This document shows positions 46,336 through 53,706 of a stretch of 64,000 bases of DNA, piece by piece (position 1 is the stretch's first letter; each line of letters begins with the position of its first letter). The DNA is from CAVXFB01 sp963760935 (GTDB taxonomy: Bacteria; Planctomycetota; Planctomycetia; Pirellulales; Thermoguttaceae): assembly GCA_963760935.1 (NCBI GenBank), contig CAVXFB010000006.1, positions 186,001-250,000 on the forward strand, read 5' to 3'. The translations under genes and the position numbers were made by a program. The notes under the pieces were generated by a model that did no database searches, was not told the origin of the DNA, and was given only the letters and a program-made list of their open reading frames with translations.

Positions 46336-46456
46336 ATGAGGTCTCCGGCATGGGGAATGAGGATGCGCAGGACGAGCACTGACACTATGATAAGGCGACG
46401 ATTATCCAGTAGCAAGCCGGACGCTGGCCCAGGAGAATTGCGAAGTCACAATTTTG

Positions 46457-46525
46457 GGGAGGGCGAGGCTCCCGCCGAGCCAAACCAGATCGCAGAACGC
46501 AGCTCAGCAGGAGCTTCGCCCTCCC
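46457..46525. repeat. Inverted repeat of the GGGAGGGCGA family
   Basis: Arms of 25 bp at 46457-46481 (GGGAGGGCGAGGCTCCCGCC...) and 46501-46525 are complementary except for four positions, with a 19-base loop. It lies between the Gfo/Idh/MocA start (46335) and the PEP-CTERM gene stop (46620), so it could also end transcription of the latter. The arms differ in sequence from the other repeat families here. Confidence 0.8.
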
Positions 46526-46619
46526 GTTTCGTTCGGTCCTGAGCGACTTCGCAGTCCTCCTAGGAACTGGCCCGTAGTCATGTGCACACACGGCTAGCCA
46601 CCGCTGTGACAATAGGCGA

Positions 46620-47783
46620 TTACGCTGTCCGCCGCCGTCGCCAAGCGTATGGTAGCAGCCCGATGGCACCGATGCCGAGGAGGACGAGGGTGGAAGGTTC
46701 GGGTATCGGGGTTAATAGGAACGCATGGGTCTGCCCGGCGGGATTGAGGCCGTAGCCAACAATCCATCCATTGTCGTTAATTGCGGTAGCGTCCGTCAGA
46801 GTGAAACCCAGAAGCGGATCAACGAAAGAGTTCAGGTCCGACATTGCCCCGTTCTCATAGAGGAAAGCGTGTCGCTCCGATCCGCTCGCCAAATCGGAAG
46901 AGCCAACAATTTGCGCCGAATTGTTGATACTCTTCGCCGAGCTACTCCCGCCGCCAAGCGTGCCAAGGTCTGTCAGAGTCGGCTGCGCAGCGTCCCAGGC
47001 GTTGTAGCATACGAACGCATGATATGTGCCGGAGATAGTAGCTGATGTGCCCGCGATTGCCCCGTTGTCGTTGAGGTCCCTCAGAGAGTTGTCCGTACCG
47101 CCCAAGGTTGTTGTCAGGCTGTCAGGCGGGCGGAAATTGCTGCCACTTAGAGGACCACCAAAGAAGTTGCTGTGCCAACCATACGCGCCAGTCGAGCCCA
47201 CAAACTGCCCCTCGTTGTTGATTGCGGTAGTAGAGGAAAAGTCGTTCGGAAACTCCGAGCCGGCGAAGTCAAAACCGTCATAGACGGCATGCGACAGTCC
47301 ACCACTCCAAGTATGAAAGCCTTCATACTTCGCGGACTCGCGCCTGCCTGCGGTCTCCCCCGAGTCGTTGATATCACTCAGTGAGTATCCCAACGGGAAG
47401 TAAAGCGGTTCACCCGGGAATCCTACGTCGATCCCACCCTCGTAGAAGGTCTTTGTGCCTCCACTGAATAGCCATGCTCGCGAGTAATCGGAATCAAAAC
47501 CATCTGTATATCCATTAAGGTTACGGTGCGCAAGTTCATTGCCCACGACTTGGCCTAAGTTGTTAATGGCGACGGCAGCTCCGGCGCCAAGGGAACTCAT
47601 CGTCCCGTTGGCGTAAAGAAATGCGCCTGCGGGCGAACTGCCCACAACTTGCCCGCTGTTGTTGATATCCGCCGCATTACCCTCGCCCAAATCGGTAAGG
47701 TTATAGCGGACGTCGCCCAACACGTTGTCGCATAGCAGCGACGCGAATACCACCATCGCAATCGCCAAGACTTGGGATCTCAT
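46620..47783 (-). CDS. PEP-CTERM-sorted HAF-repeat exported protein
   Basis: A 387-residue protein. Its signal peptide is VLAIAMVVFASLLCDNVLG. The body has repeated HAF-type units (DINNSGQVVGSSPAGAFLY, INNEGQFVGSTGAYGW, SINNSAQIVGSSDLASGSER, INDNGWIVGYGLN with AFL segments), predicting a beta-propeller-like fold. The C-terminus is a textbook PEP-CTERM signal: PEPSTLVLLGIGAIGLLPYA followed by WRRRR, for exosortase processing. The function is unknown; surface or matrix location is predicted from family knowledge. No exosortase gene is in the window. Confidence 0.9.
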   Translation of the reverse strand: MRSQVLAIAMVVFASLLCDNVLGDVRYNLTDLGEGNAADINNSGQVVGSSPAGAFLYANGTMSSLGAGAAVAINNLGQVVGNELAHRNLNGYTDGFDSDYSRAWLFSGGTKTFYEGGIDVGFPGEPLYFPLGYSLSDINDSGETAGRRESAKYEGFHTWSGGLSHAVYDGFDFAGSEFPNDFSSTTAINNEGQFVGSTGAYGWHSNFFGGPLSGSNFRPPDSLTTTLGGTDNSLRDLNDNGAIAGTSATISGTYHAFVCYNAWDAAQPTLTDLGTLGGGSSSAKSINNSAQIVGSSDLASGSERHAFLYENGAMSDLNSFVDPLLGFTLTDATAINDNGWIVGYGLNPAGQTHAFLLTPIPEPSTLVLLGIGAIGLLPYAWRRRRTA

Positions 47784-48213
47784 TGCACTTCTCCACGAAA
47801 ACGGGTGTCACGTTTCGCCATCGGAATAGGTCAGCGAGTCGGCATGAGTGTCTGCCGTCATCGCTGCCTCGCAGCCAACGAACCACGCAAAAAGCACACG
47901 CCAAACAGCACCGAACAACCAGTCGTTGAGCGGGACCGTCTCGGGGCTAGACGCCTGCAGAAATGAGGTACAGCCGCTACTTTACCAAACCCCGCGAATC
48001 ACGTCAACAACCCCCCCTAAAATCATGTCATTACTCCGGTGGACTGATCTACCGGCTCATCGTCTTCCGCCTCTTGCCCGGCAAACATCGCCCGGCCTTG
48101 GTCGGTGTTCGATATAAGTCCGGTTGTCTCCAATCCTCGTTGCATCTGGCCAATGAAGCTGGGCGGCACAAGGGCGAAGCGGGGCTGTCAGCCGTAGCGG
48201 GTCCACATGCCGG
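47784..48213. other. Intergenic region without a supportable gene
   Basis: These 430 bases separate the PEP-CTERM gene start and the DUF190 gene stop, both on the minus strand. Short plus-strand frames lack ribosome sites. 47960-48030 is AT-richer than the surroundings (TTTACCAAACCC, CCCCCTAAAATCATG) and may contain the promoter of the PEP-CTERM gene. No repeat or hairpin stands out. Confidence 0.5.
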
Positions 48214-48552
48214 CTATGTACCGCTGTGACGATAGGCGATCACGCGGGCGCGCTCCAGCGTGATCAGCCCTTCTTGAATCATGGCATCGAGTTCGGGCAA
48301 GAGTTCGGCGATCCGCTCGGGCGTGTCGACGATCTCCACGACGATCGGCAAATCTTCCGAGAGCCGCAAAATCTTGGCGGTGTGTATGCGGCTGTCGGCG
48401 CCGAATCCCATCATGCCGCGCAAGACCGTGGCCCCGGCCATGCCGCGCTTGCGCGCCTCCAACACAATGGCCTCGTAGAGCGGCCGGCCATGATGGCGGT
48501 CGCTTTCGCCGATAAAGATCCGCAGCAGTTCGGCTTCTTCGGGCAATCGCAT
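48214..48552 (-). CDS. DUF190 family protein
   Basis: The ATG at 48552 has a strong GAGGAGG 7-10 bp upstream and removes the overlap with crcB that the longer frame would create. The 112-residue product matches DUF190: AELLRIFIGESDRHHGRPLY, EAIVLEARKRGMAGATVLRG, MMGFGADSRIHTAKILRLSE and DLPIVVEIVDTPERI. These small PII-like proteins are frequently coded beside CrcB/FluC fluoride channels, as here (17 bp apart), and are thought to act in the same process. No biochemical role is established. Confidence 0.93.
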   Translation of the reverse strand: MRLPEEAELLRIFIGESDRHHGRPLYEAIVLEARKRGMAGATVLRGMMGFGADSRIHTAKILRLSEDLPIVVEIVDTPERIAELLPELDAMIQEGLITLERARVIAYRHSGT

Positions 48553-48569
48553 GGCTTTATCCTCCTCGC

Positions 48570-48947
48570 CTATAACAAGCTGCCTAGCGCTATTCCGGCC
48601 AAGAGCGCGGCCAGTCCGCCCACGTTGTGAATCGCAAAATAGCCGATTGCTAAGAGCCACTCCTGGTCATAGAGCAGGTTTCTGGTCTCGAAAATGAACG
48701 TGGAAAACGTGGTGAAAGCGCCCATGAAACCGATGAGAATTATTGAGCGCGTCTCGATGCTGCCGGGCAATCGATTCTCCAGCGACGACCAAACCAGGCC
48801 GAACAACAGACAGCCGCAGAGGTTCACAGCGACGGTGCCCCACGGAAAAACCTTGCCGGCATACGACTGAACCAATCCACCCAGTCCATAACGGGCCAAG
48901 GTGCCAAGTGAACCAGCCACGGCGATCAGTAGCAGTTTTTGCAGCAC
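48570..48947 (-). CDS. crcB: Fluoride channel CrcB/FluC
   Basis: A 125-residue protein starting at GTG 48947. Four transmembrane helices are visible; LFGLVWSSLENRLP and the family signature IGFMGAFTTFSTFIFETRNL (with the TTFSTF turn) are present. FluC dimers export fluoride. A fluoride riboswitch was looked for upstream but the 32-bp spacer to coaX is too short to hold one. It is followed by the DUF190 gene. Confidence 0.94.
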   Translation of the reverse strand: MLQKLLLIAVAGSLGTLARYGLGGLVQSYAGKVFPWGTVAVNLCGCLLFGLVWSSLENRLPGSIETRSIILIGFMGAFTTFSTFIFETRNLLYDQEWLLAIGYFAIHNVGGLAALLAGIALGSLL

Positions 48948-48979
48948 GAAATCAGGCGACGGGTGTCGTCTCCTACAGG

Positions 48980-49876
48980 TTAATGCTCCACGATACCATT
49001 TCCGCTATCCGCTGTCGCTGCCAAGGCAATGCCGGCCAAGGTCAAGTTGGGGACGTAACGTGCCCAAGGTCCGAGCAGTTGTGCAACGCTGGATCCGGCG
49101 CCGCCGGTGAGAAAGACTTGCGGTTCAATCTGCGTCGGGTCCCCCACGCCAGAAAAGGGGACAGTCCCCATTTGCCGGAACGGCCCTTCGGGTGCTATGC
49201 ACAAATGGGGGCTGTCCCCTTTTCTGGCGTGCTCCGGCAGCCGCTCGATCAATTGCCGGATCGAGCCCACCGCACCCCAGAAGAGGCCGGATTCCATGGC
49301 CGGCACGGTTGCGGTGCCCAATGGCGGCGGCGGGGCAGTGAGTTCCGCCATATCGACCAGCGGCAGCAAGTCAGTGAACTCGTGCAGGGCCCGGGCCGAC
49401 ATCGCAATTCCAGGCAGGATGGCGCCGCCCAGAAAAGCTCCGTCCGGCGACACCAAGTCGACCGTGATGGCCGAGCCGACGTCGACGATCACAGCCCTGC
49501 GGCCGGCCTCCCGGAGGCGATTGACGGCCACGGCGTCGACGAGCCGGTCGATGCCCACCATGTCGGGCCGCGCCACGCGCACTTCGAGCGGCAAATCGCC
49601 GGAGGCCAAAAGCGTAACGTGATCGCGACCGCGATGTTGGTTCAGCCAATCGAGCAGATGTGCCGTCGCCGGCCGATTTACGCTGGCGATCCACCAATGC
49701 GTCGGAGTTTCAAGATCCGCAAGCCATTTAGTGATGGCGTCGAGATCGGCCACATCGCCCAACAGCGGCAGAGTCTTCGCCGGCTCCGGCAAACCGGCGG
49801 CGCAGCCGTTGGCAAACAGCCCCAGTTTGATTCGGGCATTGCCAATATCGACGGCCAAAATAGTATTGTTCGCCAT
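48980..49876 (-). CDS. coaX: Type III pantothenate kinase with in-frame palindromic insert
   Basis: A 298-residue enzyme, about 40 longer than usual. The acetokinase-like fold motifs are present: LAVDIGNARIKLGLFANG, GIDRLVDAVAVNRL, VIVDVGSAITVDLVSPDGAF, and GAILPGIAMSARALHEFTD. Between LIERLPEHA and GDPTQIEPQVFLTGGAG the sequence has KGDSPHLCIAPEGPFRQMGT and onward, encoded by the palindrome at 49147-49231; it falls in the loop before the last core strand. It catalyses the first step of CoA synthesis. The start at 49876 is 15 bp after hicA. If no second pantothenate kinase exists, the enzyme must work despite the insert. Confidence 0.9.
   Translation of the reverse strand: MANNTILAVDIGNARIKLGLFANGCAAGLPEPAKTLPLLGDVADLDAITKWLADLETPTHWWIASVNRPATAHLLDWLNQHRGRDHVTLLASGDLPLEVRVARPDMVGIDRLVDAVAVNRLREAGRRAVIVDVGSAITVDLVSPDGAFLGGAILPGIAMSARALHEFTDLLPLVDMAELTAPPPPLGTATVPAMESGLFWGAVGSIRQLIERLPEHARKGDSPHLCIAPEGPFRQMGTVPFSGVGDPTQIEPQVFLTGGAGSSVAQLLGPWARYVPNLTLAGIALAATADSGNGIVEH
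49147..49231. repeat. REPIN-like palindrome, copy B (in coaX)
   Basis: The 29-bp arms 49147-49175 and 49203-49231 differ at only one position; each holds the hairpin core GGGGAC-A-GTCCCC or its variant. The 27-base loop starts CCGGAACGGCCC and closely matches that of copy C. The reading frame of coaX passes through it on the minus strand. Confidence 0.92.
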
Positions 49877-49891
49877 GAACGGAAGCTGCGA

Positions 49892-50104
49892 TCAGCAAAG
49901 CGATCGAAACTTGTCGACGGTTAACCCCGCTTCTTTGATGATGCCAGCCAACGTCCAGCGGTTGACGGGGTTGTGACGTGGGATGGTGATAATGGCGCTG
50001 CCATCGGTCATTACGACGTGTTTGCCTTGGCGGAGGACTCGAAAGCCGGCTCGTTCGAAGGCTCGCATCACTCGGAGATGCGGCAGCAGAGGAACATCAG
50101 CCAA
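49892..50104 (-). CDS. hicA: HicA-type toxin (mRNA interferase)
   Basis: A 70-residue protein starting at TTG 50104, which gives LADVPLLPHLRVMRAFERAG; the ORF itself begins at ATG 50122 within hicB. The dsRNA-binding-like HicA fold shows the conserved helix, the catalytic His in RQGKHVVMT, and the C-terminal TIPRHNPVNRWTLAGIIKEA. Its start overlaps the hicB end by 8 bp. HicA cleaves mRNA when not bound by its antitoxin. It is 15 bp upstream of coaX, so the module is inserted between core genes on the same strand. Confidence 0.88.
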   Translation of the reverse strand: MADVPLLPHLRVMRAFERAGFRVLRQGKHVVMTDGSAIITIPRHNPVNRWTLAGIIKEAGLTVDKFRSLC

Positions 50105-50297
50105 CCGCCACCTCCACCTCACGGATTTCCTCGCCGGCGTCGAGATCGTCGATCGCAGCCAAATACTCCTCGATGGCGCTGCGGATGTTCTCCAGAGCTT
50201 CTTGTTCGGTGGCTCCTTGGCTCCAACAACCTCGCAATCCGGGGCAGTGGACCGTATAGCCGTCTTCGTTCTTACTTAACGCGACTTTGTATCGCAT
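50097..50297 (-). CDS. hicB: HicB-type antitoxin
   Basis: 66 residues from ATG 50297, preceded by GGAG; the ORF extends to 50351. The compact HicB N-domain is complete: MRYKVALSKNEDGYTVHCPG, LRGCWSQGATEQEALENIRS and AIEEYLAAIDD. There is no DNA-binding C-terminal domain, so autoregulation would need another partner. It binds and inhibits HicA. The order is antitoxin first. Confidence 0.88.
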   Translation of the reverse strand: MRYKVALSKNEDGYTVHCPGLRGCWSQGATEQEALENIRSAIEEYLAAIDDLDAGEEIREVEVAVG

Positions 50298-50361
50298 AAC
50301 TGGCTCCGCGATTGTCGATGTCCGCTTCAATTCTCGCCGCGTTACGACCATAAATCAAGCA

Positions 50362-51363
50362 TCACCATTTGGGTGGCTCGCCCTGTAGGGTCTGGGCGAT
50401 GTGGCCGACCAATTCGTTAAGCCCTTGCCCGGTGACGGCCGAGATCAGCAGCACCTCGCGCCCAGTGGCCTGGCTGAGTCGCTCTTGCACCTCGCGGCTG
50501 GCCGGCAGATCGGCTTTCGTGACAACGGTGATCTCCGGCCGCCCGCCGAGTTCGGCGCTGTGCAGCTCCAACTCGTTGCGGATCGCGCGGTAGTTGGCCA
50601 GCGGCTCTGTGCCGTCGGTTGGTTCGGGCTCGACAAGGTGGACGAGGATGCCGGCCCGCTCGATGTGACGGAGGAATTCGTGTCCAAGGCCCACACCGTC
50701 GTGCGCGCCTTCGATCAGGCCCGGGATGTCGGCCATGATGAACGAACGATCGAAATCGATTTGGACGCGGCCCAGGTTCGGGTGCTTTGTGGTGAACGGA
50801 TAGGGGGCAATCTCGGGCCGAGCACGCGACAAGCGGCTCAGCAGGGTGCTCTTGCCGGCGTTGGGCTTTCCGACAAGTCCGATGTCGGCGATCACCTTGA
50901 GTTCTAGCCGCAATCGGCGAACCTCGCCGGGATCACCGGGCGTCGACTGGCGCGGCGCACGGTTGATGGCCGACTTGAAGCGGAGGTTTCCTTTGCCGCC
51001 TTTGCCGCCTTGCGCCACGACGACGCGTTCACCTGCCGCGGCCAAGTCCTTCAATATATGCCCATGCTTGGCATCGAAGACGATGGTGCCAACGGGTACG
51101 GGAATGACCAGATCGGGCGAGGAGCGGCCGTGGCAGTTCGCGCTGGTGCCCGGCTGTCCGGAGGCAGCCGACCACTGGCTGCGATGACTGAGTGGGGCAA
51201 GGCTATCGACCCCTTCTTCGGCGACTAGGACCACGCTGCCGCCATCACCGCCGTCGCCGCCGTCCGGCCCGCCGCGCGGCACGAATTTCTCCCGTCGGAA
51301 GCTGACGCAGCCGTCACCCCCTTTGCCGGCCTCGACTCGTATTTCGATTTCATCCAAAAACAT
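50362..51363 (-). CDS. obg: Obg/CgtA ribosome-assembly GTPase
   Basis: A 333-residue protein. The glycine-rich N-terminal Obg domain (FLDEIEIRVEAGKGGDGCVS, GGPDGGDGGDGGSVVLVA) is followed by a GTPase domain: G1 GLVGKPNAGKST, switch region PYPFTTKHPNLG, G3 MADIPGLIEGAHDGVGLGHE, and G4 VTKAD (NKxD-type variant). The third OCT domain is absent, as in many relatives. It acts in 50S subunit maturation and stress response. It heads the series obg-hicB-hicA-coaX-crcB-DUF190 on the minus strand. Confidence 0.96.
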   Translation of the reverse strand: MFLDEIEIRVEAGKGGDGCVSFRREKFVPRGGPDGGDGGDGGSVVLVAEEGVDSLAPLSHRSQWSAASGQPGTSANCHGRSSPDLVIPVPVGTIVFDAKHGHILKDLAAAGERVVVAQGGKGGKGNLRFKSAINRAPRQSTPGDPGEVRRLRLELKVIADIGLVGKPNAGKSTLLSRLSRARPEIAPYPFTTKHPNLGRVQIDFDRSFIMADIPGLIEGAHDGVGLGHEFLRHIERAGILVHLVEPEPTDGTEPLANYRAIRNELELHSAELGGRPEITVVTKADLPASREVQERLSQATGREVLLISAVTGQGLNELVGHIAQTLQGEPPKW

Positions 51364-51486
51364 AGGCGCAGTGCTGCAAAGGATCCAGTGTACAGGGCCG
51401 GCGGACTGCGGGGAAGCCGTAGCGTGCCCGCACGTGGGGCAGACATGGTCCGCTTGCCATAGCGGACGATAGTCGGAGGGTGCCCG

Positions 51487-52774
51487 CTATTTGGCGAACT
51501 TGCTGGCATCGCCGACCTCGACCCTCAGCGTCATGGCTTTGCGGTCGCGGAGGATTACCAACGGCACCGACTTGCCGATTTCGGTCAGGCTGACGAGATT
51601 TTTCAGATGCGCGTCGTCCTCGATCGGCGTGTTGTCGAACTGCAGGATCACATCGCCAGGCGCAGGTGCACGGTGTCGGCCGGCGACTTGGGAAATACAT
51701 AGCTCACATACGCGCCCATCGGCGCGAAAGCCCCAACTCAGCCGCCATCGCCGGCCCGTATTCCGCCTTTTGGTTCATCTTCACACCCAGGAATGCTCGC
51801 GCCACGCGACCTGTATCAATGAGTTGCTGAGCGACGGCCATGAACATTTTGACGGGAATGGCGAAGCCGATGCCTTCGTTGCCGCCAGAGTTGCTGGCGA
51901 TGGCAGTGTTGATACCGATGATTTCGCCGCGAAGATTCACCAGCGGCCCGCCACTGTTGCCAGGGTTGATGGCGGCGTCGGTCTGCAAGAAATCTTGAAA
52001 CTCGACTGTCTCGACGTCGCCCAGCGAGAGAGCACGGCGGCCCTTGGCGCTAATGATCCCGAAGGTGACGGAATGGCTCAGCCCGAACGGGCTGCCGGCG
52101 GCCAGCACAAAATCGCCGATCTCGACCTTGTCGCTGCTACCCAACGGCGCGGCAACCAGATCGGGAGCCGAAATTGCCAGCACGGCCACGTCGCTCGGCG
52201 GGTCCTCCATGGCCTTCGTTGGATGCAGACGTCGGCCATCGGCGAGATTGATCTTGATAGCGTCGATGCCGGCGCCGCGGATGACGTGCCGATTGGTGAG
52301 CACGTAAAAATTGCCCCGTTGCTCGATAATCACGCCCGAGCCGGCCTCTTCCACGTGTCGGCCATGGCCGTAGGACGATGCCGTGGTTTCGGGCGGAATA
52401 TCGGCCTCGATATGCACCACGGCGGGGCCAACCAACTTGGCAACGATCCGCAGCACGTTCGACTGAGCTTGCAGCACCCGGGCTTGGGCGTCCAACTCCC
52501 GCTGCAAGTCGGCCCGCTGCTGCGCCTGCGCTGCGGCCGGTCGTTCGAGGGCGGCAGGCAACGCCACGGGAGCCGGATGCTGGCCATAAGCGACCGAGGC
52601 CAATAGCAGGGCTCCGCACAACGGCAAGCTTATGAACGACGCGACGCGGCGCTGCCACAACGCGTCATTCCGCAGGCAGCGAAAAATATCGCCGGCCCAA
52701 CCATATAGACTCTTCGCTGCGTTCAGATTGACCGCGGGAACGACGAGGCCGCGTCGGGGTATGCAGTGTCTCAT
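51487..52774 (-). pseudogene. HtrA/DegP-like S1C serine protease, PDZ domain broken by two one-base deletions
   Basis: The protease domain is intact: His in VLTNRHVIRGAG, Asp in DPPSDVAVLAIS, Ser in INPGNSGGPLVNLRGEIIG. Before it are a hydrophobic helix (LPLCGALLLASVAYG) and a short coiled coil. The frame then breaks at about 51725 (ending SRRWARM) and continues in another frame with MGAYVSYVFPKSPAD; a second break near 51660 leads to GDVILQFDNTPIEDDAHLKN and a stop at 51487-51489. One added base at each point restores a normal PDZ domain. The 5' end overlaps a diverged palindromic repeat, so the first 38 codons are doubtful; TTG 52660 may be the real start. Confidence 0.8.
52665..52731. repeat. 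Diverged TTCGCTGCG-type palindrome at the 5' end of the HtrA gene
   Basis: GACTCTTCGCTGCGTTCAGA (52708-52727) and the region 52665-52688 (TCATTCCGCAGGCAGCGAAA) are imperfect inverted arms resembling the pair at 44892-44964. The longest HtrA frame would translate it (VNLNAAKSLYG), which suggests the true start lies after it. Confidence 0.5.
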
Positions 52775-52812
52775 GACTGAAGTCTATTGCCCCCGCCGCG
52801 GTGAATCAAGCA

Positions 52813-53262
52813 TCACGAGACGTCCAGTTCAATGTCGTTGATCGACAGGTCGGCGTCGCCGCCGGACGAGTCGAGCAGCCGACTCCAATCGACCTCGGCG
52901 GACGAGGCCGCGCCCTGACGTTCCGCCTCGCGCTGGCAAGTAATGCAGTACGTGGCATAGGGCAGAGCGTTGAGTCGCGCCATTGGGATGTTGGTTCCGC
53001 AGCCCTCGCAGACGCCGAAGTGGCCTTCCCGCATCCGTTCCAACGCATACTCGATACGGGCAAGTTCACGGCTCTCGACCTCGGCCAATTGCGAGCTGAT
53101 CTCGTCTTGGACCGAGTCCAAAGCCGCGTCGACCATATCACCGGAGGTCTGCGCACGCAGTTCCTTGAGCAAGCTCAAGTCGCCGGCCAGAGCCTTGCGC
53201 AAAGCGTCACGGCGCTTTACGAGGATTTGGCGCATGTTCAAAATTGCATCTTTGCGGCTCAT
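52813..53262 (-). CDS. TraR/DksA-type zinc-finger protein
   Basis: 149 residues from ATG 53262, which has GGGAGGG just upstream; the open frame extends further to 53493 but lacks support. The N-terminal coiled coil (MSKKD-like MSRKDAILNMRQILVKRRDA, then SSQLAEVESRELARIEYALE) is followed by the C4 zinc finger CEGCGTNIPMARLNALPYAT-YC-ITCQ, the DksA/TraR hallmark (GxCxxCGxxI). It probably binds RNA polymerase. The acidic C-terminal tail (about 125-149) is unusual. DksA proper has DxxDxA at the coiled-coil tip; this one does not show it clearly, so full DksA function is not certain. Confidence 0.88.
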   Translation of the reverse strand: MSRKDAILNMRQILVKRRDALRKALAGDLSLLKELRAQTSGDMVDAALDSVQDEISSQLAEVESRELARIEYALERMREGHFGVCEGCGTNIPMARLNALPYATYCITCQREAERQGAASSAEVDWSRLLDSSGGDADLSINDIELDVS

Positions 53263-53706
53263 ACGATTGTCCCTCCCCTCGGCGTTCGATCCTGGCTGTA
53301 CTGAAGGCTTGCCCGTCCCCAGACTAGCCGTTGTCGAATCGCGTTTCTGGTTGCGTTGGCTGTTCCGCTCCGGCCCTCGGGGCGGCGGTTCGTCGTGGCC
53401 CCCCGCGCCCAATCGCAACCAAAATATACTACGCATCTCGACCCTTGTCGGATCAAAATATGTGGAATATATGGCTGCTCGTGGCCGGGACACTTCTCTC
53501 TGCTAAAAATTACCCCACCCCGATATGTCGGCCGTCAGCGCTGCCTGACCGGCATCGCTATCCGATAATCGTCAAAACCGGCACAGATATACAGCCGATT
53601 TTCGCCAATCTGTGGGCCAACACGGCACTGAGGGCCAGGAATCCTTTGACCGACCGGCCCGCGTAAGCTAAATGCTCTAGACGACTTAGCGCATTGTCCC
53701 CTCAAA
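53263..53706. other. Divergent spacer between the DksA-type gene and the FHA gene
   Basis: This 444-bp region must carry both promoters. The part next to the DksA-type gene is GC-rich (CGGCCCTCGGGGCGGCGG) and the middle is AT-richer (CAAAATATGTGGAATATATG, around 53454). No conserved frame, hairpin or repeat was found. Promoter elements cannot be assigned. Confidence 0.5.

Noticed and set aside
48948..48979. Possible fluoride riboswitch upstream of crcB
   Set aside because: The 32-bp gap to coaX cannot hold the motif and none of its conserved pieces is seen.
51486..51700. Separate small gene downstream of HtrA
   Set aside because: The sequence is the C-terminal half of the HtrA PDZ domain in another frame, better explained by one-base deletions.
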